DNA of 13,278 bases from an uncultured Bacteroidales bacterium (GTDB lineage Bacteria > Bacteroidota > Bacteroidia > Bacteroidales > Bacteroidaceae), in NCBI GenBank assembly GCA_945837185.1, contig CAMAMZ010000051.1:1-13278 (forward strand). The letters are read 5' to 3'. The first letter of the stretch is position 1, and every line of letters begins with the position of its first letter. Below are positions 7,550-13,278 of this stretch, piece by piece. Below the pieces are notes generated by a model. It saw only the letters and a program-made list of their open reading frames with translations, had not been told where the DNA came from and searched no databases. A program made the translations under genes and the position numbers.

Positions 7550-9520
7550 ATGAAGGAAGAAGATAACATACAAACCACGCAACCCACATCGGGTGTTGCC
7601 TATACAGAGGACAACATTCGACATCTTTCCGACATGGAACATATACGTACCCGGCCGGGTATGTATATCGGACGGTTGGGAGATGGTGCCTTGCCCGAAG
7701 ACGGCATCTATGTTTTGCTCAAAGAAGTGATTGACAACTCTATCGATGAGTTTAAAATGAAGGAGGGCGACCGCATAGAGGTGGATATTGAGGACAACCT
7801 GCGTGTGAGCATCCGCGATTATGGCCGTGGCATTCCACAAGGCAAGCTGGTGGAAGCCGTGAGCATGCTCAATACGGGCGGCAAATACGACTCCAAGGCC
7901 TTCAAGAAGAGTGTAGGCCTCAATGGTGTGGGCATCAAAGCCGTCAATGCGTTGAGTGCGCGTTTTGAGGTGAGGTCTTATCGCGAAGGGAAAGTACGAA
8001 CCTTGATTTTTGAACGTGGAGAAAAGAAGCAAGACACTACCGAAGACTCACAAGACGAGAACGGCACCTATATCTTCTTTGAACCAGACAACACGCTATT
8101 TCTCAATTACCAGTTTCATGCCGACATCGTGGAGTCCATGCTCCGCAACTATACCTATCTGAATGCGGGCTTGACCATCATGTATAATGGTCGCCGCATA
8201 CGGAGCCGCAACGGTTTGGAGGATTTGCTTACCGATACGATGACGGTTGAGGGGTTGTATCCCATTGTGCATGTTAAAGCAGAAGATATTGAGATTGCCT
8301 TTACCCATACCAATCAGTATGGGGAGGAATACCATAGCTTTGTAAACGGACAGCACACCACGCAAGGAGGCACCCATCAAAGTGCCTTTAAGGAGCATAT
8401 AGCCCGTACGGTCAAAGAGTTCTTCAACAAGGGATATGAATATGGCGACATACGCAACGGTTTGGTGGCCGCCATAGCCATTAATGTGGAAGAGCCTGTT
8501 TTTGAAAGCCAGACAAAAATCAAGCTGGGCTCAACACAGATGGCTCCGGGAGGCGAATCGATCAACAAGTTCGTCGGCGACTTCATCAAGAAGGAGGTAG
8601 ACAACTATCTGCATATCAACAGCGATGTAGCTGATATTATTGAAGGGAAGATCAAGGAGTCGGAACGGGAACGCAAGGCTATGGCTGGCGTGACAAAGTT
8701 GGCGCGCGAACGTGCCAAAAAGGCCAACCTTCACAACCGTAAGCTCCGCGACTGTCGCATTCATTTCTCGGATGCCAAAAACGATCGAAAGGAAGAATCC
8801 TCCATCTTTATTACAGAGGGCGACTCAGCGAGCGGCAGCATCACCAAGAGCAGGGATGTGAATACGCAGGCTGTCTTCTCCCTCCGCGGCAAACCTCTCA
8901 ACTCGTTCGGTCTTACCAAGAAGGTTGTTTATGAAAACGAAGAGTTTAACTTGCTGCAGGCCGCACTCGACATTGAGGATGGCTTGGATAACCTTCGGTA
9001 TAACAAGGTGATTGTGGCTACCGATGCAGATGTGGATGGCATGCACATCCGACTGCTCATCATCACCTTCTTCCTGCAGTTCTTCCCCGACCTCATCAAG
9101 AAAGGACATGTGTATGTGCTGCAGACCCCGCTGTTCAGAGTGCGCAACAAACGGACGCGTATCAAGAACAAGCGCATAGCGGCAAGCGCCACACAGGGAA
9201 ACGGAAAGAAAGGAAAAGCCGACTTTGTGGTGCGTTACTGCTATAGCGAAGAGGAACGTCAGCAAGCCATCAGCGACTTAGGTCCTGACCCGGAGATTAC
9301 GCGCTTTAAAGGTTTGGGAGAAATCAGTCCCGATGAGTTTGCACATTTTATCGGTCCCGACATGCGTTTAGAACAGGTGTCGCTCCATAAGAACGACCAG
9401 GTACAGAAGTTATTGGAGTATTATATGGGCAAGAACACCATGGAACGCCAGAACTTCATTATCGACAATCTTGTGATAGAGGAGGATTTGCCCGAAGAGG
9501 AATCCGCCCCTATCGACTAA
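7550..9520 (+). CDS. parE: DNA topoisomerase IV subunit B (type IIA, ATPase subunit)
   Basis: A 656-residue GyrB/ParE-type subunit. It supplies ATP hydrolysis and the Toprim part of the type IIA topoisomerase that decatenates daughter chromosomes. GHKL ATPase: Glu59 (general base) and Asn63 in [17 protein letters not shown] (90-96), and GLNGVGIK at 123-130. A transducer domain follows. Toprim: TEGDSASG with Glu423, and DADVDG with Asp492 and Asp494, binding the metal used in strand cleavage. RFKGLGEI and a QxxLxxYMG-like end are also typical. It lacks the large insert of proteobacterial GyrB, which favours ParE over GyrB, as does its standard Bacteroidales annotation. A basic stretch at 530-556 has 11 Lys/Arg and looks longer than in relatives I remember. 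The partner parC is not in the window. It begins 2 bases after the acetyltransferase stop and ends 11 bases before the S41 gene. Confidence 0.92.
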   Translation: MKEEDNIQTTQPTSGVAYTEDNIRHLSDMEHIRTRPGMYIGRLGDGALPEDGIYVLLKEVIDNSIDEFKMKEGDRIEVDIEDNLRVSIRDYGRGIPQGKLVEAVSMLNTGGKYDSKAFKKSVGLNGVGIKAVNALSARFEVRSYREGKVRTLIFERGEKKQDTTEDSQDENGTYIFFEPDNTLFLNYQFHADIVESMLRNYTYLNAGLTIMYNGRRIRSRNGLEDLLTDTMTVEGLYPIVHVKAEDIEIAFTHTNQYGEEYHSFVNGQHTTQGGTHQSAFKEHIARTVKEFFNKGYEYGDIRNGLVAAIAINVEEPVFESQTKIKLGSTQMAPGGESINKFVGDFIKKEVDNYLHINSDVADIIEGKIKESERERKAMAGVTKLARERAKKANLHNRKLRDCRIHFSDAKNDRKEESSIFITEGDSASGSITKSRDVNTQAVFSLRGKPLNSFGLTKKVVYENEEFNLLQAALDIEDGLDNLRYNKVIVATDADVDGMHIRLLIITFFLQFFPDLIKKGHVYVLQTPLFRVRNKRTRIKNKRIAASATQGNGKKGKADFVVRYCYSEEERQQAISDLGPDPEITRFKGLGEISPDEFAHFIGPDMRLEQVSLHKNDQVQKLLEYYMGKNTMERQNFIIDNLVIEEDLPEEESAPID

Positions 9521-9531
9521 TCAACATCAAT

Positions 9532-11103
9532 ATGAAAAAATATCTTATTGCTGCTTGCCTGCTGGTTGCTTCGGTAGCGACCCAGGCACAAATGCGTGTG
9601 AATTTGGGAGAGAACTCTCCCCTCAACAAATTGCGTATTGCTGAGATGGCAATTACCAACTTATATGTGGACACCCTCTCAGAAGACAAACTGGTGGAGG
9701 ATGCCATACGAGGGATGTTGGAAAAGCTTGACCCACATTCCAGCTACACCACCGCAAAAGAAACCAAGGCTCTTACAGAACCTCTCACAGGCTCCTTTGA
9801 AGGGGTGGGCATACAATTCAACATGTCGAAAGACACCTTGCTTATTATACAGCCTGTTGTCAACGGGCCTTCAGAGAAAGTGGGCATCTTGGCTGGCGAC
9901 CGCATACTGACAGTAAACGACACCACCATTGCCGGTGTGAAAATGTCGAGAGAGGAAATCATGAAGCGCCTGCGCGGCCCCAAAGGCACAAAGGTGAAGT
10001 TGGGTATTATGCGTAGAGGCGTGAACGACATGCTATACTTTATCGTAAAGCGTGACAAGATTCCTGTAAAAACCCTTGATGCCGCTTATATGATACGCCC
10101 TCAGGTGGGCTATGTGCGTATCGGTAGCTTTGGTGCCACCACCTACGATGAGTTTATGACTGCCGTTAGCACCTTGCAGCAACAAGGCATGCGCAAACTC
10201 ATTCTCGACCTGCAGGATAACGGTGGAGGCTATCTGCAAGCGGCTGTACGCATAGCAAACGAGTTTCTGCAACGCAACGACCTGATTGTATATACCCAAG
10301 GCAGGAACGCACAGCGGCAAGAATTCCGTGCCCAAGGCAACGGCAAACTGAAGGATGTGGAAGTAGTGGTGCTTGTCAATGAGTTCTCTGCATCGGCAGC
10401 GGAAATTGTGACGGGAGCCATTCAAGACCAAGACAGAGGACAGGTGGTGGGACGCCGTTCTTTTGGCAAAGGCTTGGTGCAGCGGCCTATTGAATTCAAA
10501 GACGGTTCCATGATGCGCCTCACCATCGCACATTATTATACACCTGCCGGCCGTTGTATTCAGAAACCCTATACAAAAGGTGAGGGACAGGATTATGCCT
10601 TGGAACTCGACCAACGTTACAAGCACGGAGAGTTATACAGCGCTGATAGCATCCATTTCTCCGATTCGCTCAAATGCTACACCTTGCGCAAGCACCGCAC
10701 GGTGTATGGTGGCGGCGGTATTATGCCCGACATCTTCGTGCCCCTCGACACCACGCAATATACCAATTTCCATCGCAAGCTATCTGCGCATGGATTGATT
10801 ATCAATGCCAACTTGAATTATATCGACCAGCAACGTCGGGTCTTGAAGAAGAAATACAGTACTTTCGCTACCTTCAACAAAAATTTTGAAGTGCCCACCT
10901 CGCTCATCGACTCATTGATAGAAGAGGGGCGCAAACAGAAAATCACTCCCAAAGATGACACGGAACTGCAGCAAGCCCTTCCCAGTCTGCGCCTACAGTT
11001 GAAAGCACTCATTGCCCGCGACCTGTGGGATATGAGCGAATACTACCAGGTGATGAATGAGAACAATCACACGGTGCAACGTGCCATTTCATTGCTGCAA
11101 TGA
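9532..11103 (+). CDS. S41 family C-terminal processing peptidase (periplasmic)
   Basis: A 523-residue exported protease of the CtpA/Tsp type. Residues 1-20 are a signal peptide (KK, a hydrophobic core, ATQAQ with likely cleavage after Ala19 or Gln20), so it should act in the periplasm or at the outer face of the inner membrane. A PDZ domain spans about 88-175 (FEGVGIQF, GILAGDRILTVND) and binds substrate C-termini. The catalytic S41 domain follows: Ser288 in NEFSASAAEI, Lys313 in SFGKGLVQ, and Gln317. Spacings of 25 and 29 residues match the Ser-Lys-Gln triad of B. subtilis CtpA. About 140 residues after the core form a C-terminal region that I cannot assign. It may process lipoproteins, cell-wall enzymes or secreted proteins; no substrate can be inferred. 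It is last in the operon, 11 bases after parE. Its stop codon lies in the loop of a hairpin. Confidence 0.92.
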   Translation: MKKYLIAACLLVASVATQAQMRVNLGENSPLNKLRIAEMAITNLYVDTLSEDKLVEDAIRGMLEKLDPHSSYTTAKETKALTEPLTGSFEGVGIQFNMSKDTLLIIQPVVNGPSEKVGILAGDRILTVNDTTIAGVKMSREEIMKRLRGPKGTKVKLGIMRRGVNDMLYFIVKRDKIPVKTLDAAYMIRPQVGYVRIGSFGATTYDEFMTAVSTLQQQGMRKLILDLQDNGGGYLQAAVRIANEFLQRNDLIVYTQGRNAQRQEFRAQGNGKLKDVEVVVLVNEFSASAAEIVTGAIQDQDRGQVVGRRSFGKGLVQRPIEFKDGSMMRLTIAHYYTPAGRCIQKPYTKGEGQDYALELDQRYKHGELYSADSIHFSDSLKCYTLRKHRTVYGGGGIMPDIFVPLDTTQYTNFHRKLSAHGLIINANLNYIDQQRRVLKKKYSTFATFNKNFEVPTSLIDSLIEEGRKQKITPKDDTELQQALPSLRLQLKALIARDLWDMSEYYQVMNENNHTVQRAISLLQ

Positions 11104-11117
11104 TACTTTTGCAGCAA
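11092..11117 (+). terminator. Hairpin spanning the S41 protease stop codon
   Basis: TTGCTGCAA (11092-11100) pairs perfectly with TTGCAGCAA (11109-11117) as a 9-bp stem. The 8-base loop begins with the TGA stop codon (11101-11103). It is followed by an AT-rich stretch but not a clean T-run. It may act as a terminator or 3'-end stabiliser for the operon. Confidence 0.4.
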
Positions 11118-11136
11118 TAAATAAATAGTGTTTTGA

Positions 11137-11160
11137 GGTTGCCGTAAGGTTACGGCAACC
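11137..11160. terminator. GC-rich hairpin between convergent genes
   Basis: GGTTGCCGTAA (11137-11147) and TTACGGCAACC (11150-11160) are perfect inverse complements of 11 bases. With steric limits the RNA would be about a 10-bp stem and a 4-base loop. It sits between the S41 stop (11103) and the ybeY stop (the codon ends at 11162 on the plus scale), so it can fold in both transcripts and probably serves both. Neither side has the classical U-tract directly after the stem, so intrinsic termination is likely but not certain. Confidence 0.6.
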
Positions 11161-11161
11161 A

Positions 11162-11590
11162 TCAGGGCATGGGAGCTAAAGAGAGCATGGCAAGCGCCTT
11201 GTTCTCCGCTGCTTCCATCATCTCACGCTCACCCGGACCTTTATCATTGATACCACAGAGGTGCAATATGCCGTGAATGATTACCCGATAGAGTTCCTCT
11301 TCATACGTTTTGCCAAAGAGCTCGGCATTGGAGCGTACGGTGTCGAGACTTATAACCAAGTCGCCACTAATAGTGTCGTCCTCATCGTAGTCAAACGTAA
11401 TGATGTCGGTATAATAGTCATGGTTCAAGTATTCACGGTTCACCTCCAATATCTTTTCGTCATTCACAAAAAGATACCCTATTTCGCCTACCTTGCGGCC
11501 ATAGGAAGCCGCTACAGCCTTAATCCAAGCATTGGTGGCACGCTTCTTGATGGCAGGCATGCGCACCCCTTCTACACTGTATGTTATCAT
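11162..11590 (-). CDS. ybeY: Endoribonuclease YbeY (rRNA maturation)
   Basis: A 142-residue YbeY/UPF0054 protein, a single-strand-specific metal-dependent RNase involved in 16S rRNA 3'-end maturation and 70S quality control. The core motif is HGILHLCGIND: His106 and His110 match E. coli His114 and His118. The third ligand position (E. coli His124) falls on Asp116 here. TDIITFDYDE (61-70) corresponds to the TDVLSFP segment, and the nearby Arg of E. coli (Arg59) aligns with Leu55. I believe both changes are usual in Bacteroidetes members, so the protein is probably active. The ATG at 11588-11590 overlaps the coaD stop as ATGA, so it is coupled to coaD. It is last in the ruvB-coaD-ybeY operon and ends against the hairpin at 11137-11160. 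Confidence 0.92.
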   Translation of the reverse strand: MITYSVEGVRMPAIKKRATNAWIKAVAASYGRKVGEIGYLFVNDEKILEVNREYLNHDYYTDIITFDYDEDDTISGDLVISLDTVRSNAELFGKTYEEELYRVIIHGILHLCGINDKGPGEREMMEAAENKALAMLSLAPMP

Positions 11591-12033
11591 TTCTTATGTG
11601 GTAAATATTCGTCTGTCGACCTGCCGAACGCTTGCAGTGTTCTCACCATGCTCGAGGAAAGACTCTCTAACTGTGGCTCGGCATAGAGCAAGAGCGTTTC
11701 AATGCCTCCCATTCGCCGGTTGAAATCGGCTTGTGCACGCTCGTATTCAAAATCCGTCACTGAGCGTACACCTTTTATTATATAATGTGCACCGACTTGT
11801 TTGGCCAAGTCAATGGTCAACCCCTCAAACGCCATCACCGACACCGCAGAGATATCAGCATATAAATCGGCTATCCGTTGCACCCGCTCTGCGGCAGAGA
11901 GCATCGTATGCTTATCAGGATTCACTCCTACGCCAATCACCAAGTTGTCGAAAAGGGGTAGCGCACGCCGCACAATGGAATCATGTCCCAATGTAAAGGG
12001 GTCAAAAGTACCTACAAACAATCCTGTTCTCAT
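11587..12033 (-). CDS. coaD: Phosphopantetheine adenylyltransferase
   Basis: A 148-residue nucleotidyltransferase that joins 4'-phosphopantetheine and ATP to form dephospho-CoA, the penultimate step of CoA synthesis. It begins [17 protein letters not shown], containing the T/HxGH nucleotide-binding motif TLGH (14-17) after GTFDP. KGVR (87-90) matches the conserved (K/R)G(L/V)R segment, and SSSMVR (126-131) is the ISSxxVR ATP-binding motif. It is slightly shorter than the 155-165 residues of many homologues, mostly at the C-terminus, with no key motif lost. Its start overlaps the ruvB stop and its stop overlaps the ybeY start, each by ATGA, so all three genes should be translated from one message. 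Confidence 0.95.
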   Translation of the reverse strand: MRTGLFVGTFDPFTLGHDSIVRRALPLFDNLVIGVGVNPDKHTMLSAAERVQRIADLYADISAVSVMAFEGLTIDLAKQVGAHYIIKGVRSVTDFEYERAQADFNRRMGGIETLLLYAEPQLESLSSSMVRTLQAFGRSTDEYLPHKK

Positions 12034-13067
12034 TGTCCAAACAAATCAGGCATCATCGCGTTGTCCTTAAAGGGTGTTCGTCCCAAATGCTCATAAGCCA
12101 AAGCAGTGGCCATACGTCCTCGCGGTGTGCGCTTGATGAAGCCCTCCATAATCAGGAAGGGTTCATACACTTCTTCCACCGTGCCCGTATCTTCACCTAT
12201 GGCCGTGGCTATCGTAGAGATACCCACAGGCCCTCCCCGGAACTTGTCGATAATGGTCAGCAATATTTTGTTATCTATCTCATCCAGTCCGTACTGATCA
12301 ATATTCAGTGCCCGCAAAGAGAGGTGGGCTATATCGTGTGTGATACGGCCATTACCCTTCACTTGGGCAAAATCACGCACCCTCCTCAACAAAGCATTGG
12401 CAATACGAGGCGTGCCGCGTGAACGCCGACTTATCTCAGCGGCTGCATCATCGTCAATAGGAACGCGCAGAATACTCGCTGAACGTTTAATGATACGCTG
12501 CAGGGTTTCCGGATCGTAATACTCCAAGTGGAGATTGATGCCAAAGCGTGCCCGCAACGGAGCCGTGAGCAAACCACTGCGTGTTGTAGCTCCCACCAAT
12601 GTAAAAGGATTGAGGTCGATTTGAATAGACCGTGCAGAAGGACCCTTGTCGATCATGATATCAATCCTGTAGTCCTCCATAGCCGAATACAAATACTCCT
12701 CAACAATAGGCGAGAGGCGATGTATCTCATCGATGAACAGCACATCGTTCTTTTCCAAGGACGTGAGAATACCTGCAAGGTCACCAGGCTTGTCGAGCAC
12801 AGGTCCGCTGGTCAGTTTGAATCCCACCCCCAACTCATTGGCGATAATATTGCTTAAGGTTGTCTTCCCCAATCCGGGAGGACCATGGAGCAGGGTGTGG
12901 TCAAGCGGTTCACCCCGGTATTTAGCCGCCTCCACAAACACCTCCAGATTCTCTACCACCTTATGCTGACCGGAAAAGTCGCCAAAGCGTAATGGCCGCA
13001 AGGCATTCTCATAGTCTTTTTCCGAGGCGGTGTAGGCTTCTTCCCTTATATCAAAATCGTCAGACAT
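12030..13067 (-). CDS. ruvB: Holliday junction branch migration DNA helicase RuvB
   Basis: A 345-residue AAA+ motor that, as hexamers bound to RuvA tetramers, drives branch migration of Holliday junctions in recombinational repair. In order: N-terminal [11 protein letters not shown]; Walker [10 protein letters not shown] (62-70); Walker B IDEIHR (112-117); sensor 1 GATTRSG (159-165); RARFG (172-176) with the conserved arginine finger; then sensor 2 and a C-terminal winged helix ending RTPRGRMAT plus a short tail. Its length is typical and all motifs are intact. The ATG at 13065-13067 gives the family's usual short N-terminal extension. It is the first gene of its operon, with a good promoter about 50 bases upstream. 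The leader shows no Shine-Dalgarno sequence but is A-rich on the coding strand. ruvA and ruvC are not in the window. Confidence 0.97.
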   Translation of the reverse strand: MSDDFDIREEAYTASEKDYENALRPLRFGDFSGQHKVVENLEVFVEAAKYRGEPLDHTLLHGPPGLGKTTLSNIIANELGVGFKLTSGPVLDKPGDLAGILTSLEKNDVLFIDEIHRLSPIVEEYLYSAMEDYRIDIMIDKGPSARSIQIDLNPFTLVGATTRSGLLTAPLRARFGINLHLEYYDPETLQRIIKRSASILRVPIDDDAAAEISRRSRGTPRIANALLRRVRDFAQVKGNGRITHDIAHLSLRALNIDQYGLDEIDNKILLTIIDKFRGGPVGISTIATAIGEDTGTVEEVYEPFLIMEGFIKRTPRGRMATALAYEHLGRTPFKDNAMMPDLFGQ

Positions 13068-13115
13068 GTATTATTTCTTATTTCTTTTATCAACCTTTGT
13101 CTTTTTATGTCATTG

Positions 13116-13146
13116 CAAAGATAGCACAAACCGAAGACAATACAAA
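13116..13146 (-). promoter_or_regulatory. Promoter of the ruvB-coaD-ybeY operon
   Basis: On the minus strand, TTTG (13143-13146) is the -33 box and TATCTTTG (13116-13123) the -7 box, with exactly 19 bases between. Both fit the Bacteroidetes consensus. Transcription should start near 13109-13112, leaving a leader of about 43 bases before the ruvB ATG. The -7 box is the end of the proximal 23-bp direct repeat, and the -33 box lies in one arm of the adjoining palindrome. Confidence 0.65.
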
Positions 13147-13203
13147 ACAAACTTGTTTGTTTTTATTGTTGAGGTGCAGCCAAAGATAGCACAAACCGAA
13201 GAC
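13116..13203. repeat. Direct repeat - palindrome - direct repeat element
   Basis: A 23-bp sequence beginning CAAAGATAGCACAAACC occurs twice without mismatch, at 13116-13138 and 13181-13203. Between them a long inverted repeat pairs 13138-13152 with 13155-13168 around a central TT, with one bulged base (C13143). Then comes a 12-base spacer, TTGAGGTGCAGC. From memory, similar AAACAAAC/GTTTGTTT palindromes with a GAGGTGCAGC flank are scattered between genes in Prevotella genomes, but this was not checked. It may be a dispersed REP/MITE-like element that happens to supply a promoter. Confidence 0.6.
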
Positions 13204-13278
13204 TATGCTTCGTGCTGCGCACGATGATTACTCGTTCTGCACTCGTTGTTCTCCACACTTTTACGAGCGCACATCGAG
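13204..13278. other. Non-coding tail with short repeats
   Basis: No gene is visible in the last 75 bases. They hold a small hairpin, CGTGC-TGC-GCACG (13211-13223), and an imperfect tandem copy of ACTCGTTCTGC / ACTCGTTGTTC (about 13230-13251). The stretch directly follows the distal 23-bp repeat and may belong to the same dispersed element, which would then run past the window edge. Confidence 0.35.

Noticed and set aside
10033..10626. Open minus-strand frame of 197 codons inside the S41 gene
   Set aside because: It lies opposite the PDZ and catalytic domains of a clear protease, has no promoter or start context, and gives no recognisable motifs.
13116..13203. Two-unit CRISPR-like array
   Set aside because: There are only two copies, the 42-bp gap is filled by a palindrome instead of a unique spacer, and no cas genes are nearby.
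13181..13211. Second ruvB promoter in the distal 23-bp repeat
   Set aside because: The -7 box is present on the minus strand but no TTTG lies 19-21 bases upstream of it; the bases there read GAAG.

Overview
The window is a 13.3 kb stretch of ordinary chromosomal, mostly housekeeping DNA from a member of the Bacteroidales, most probably Prevotella or a close relative. This rests on protein features (Bacteroidetes-type YbeY, ParE and THUMP-like methyltransferase), on promoters that fit the Bacteroidetes pattern TTTG, about 19-21 bases, TAnnTTTG, and on the lack of Shine-Dalgarno sequences before most starts. No phage, plasmid, defence or CRISPR system is visible.

Left edge (1-476): the last 33 codons of an unidentified plus-strand gene, then about 370 bases without an intact gene. 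This gap holds an 86-bp element with 26-bp imperfect inverted ends and a possible decayed coding fragment. A minus-strand M16 zinc peptidase follows (477-1730).

An 83-bp divergent promoter region separates the peptidase from a tight plus-strand operon: PfkB-family sugar kinase, flavodiiron protein FprA, DAACS-family transporter and THUMP-like methyltransferase (1814-6331). The last two overlap by ATGA. A second, well-defined promoter at 6333-6364 starts another plus-strand operon: YghO-like GNAT-fold protein, topoisomerase IV subunit B (parE) and an exported S41 C-terminal processing protease (6399-11103).

This operon converges on a minus-strand operon read from the right, ruvB-coaD-ybeY, with both junctions being 4-base ATGA overlaps. 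Two hairpins lie between the convergent ends, and one has the S41 stop codon in its loop. Upstream of ruvB is a compact repeat-palindrome-repeat element whose proximal repeat supplies the -7 box of the ruvB promoter.

The genes cover DNA topology and repair (parE, ruvB), CoA synthesis (coaD), rRNA/ribosome maturation (ybeY), envelope proteolysis (S41), oxygen or NO detoxification (fprA), sugar phosphorylation and solute uptake. I see no convincing new multi-gene system. The points most worth a second look are the transporter, which lacks the usual substrate-binding arginine and the NMDGT sodium motif, and the two small non-coding elements at the window edges.
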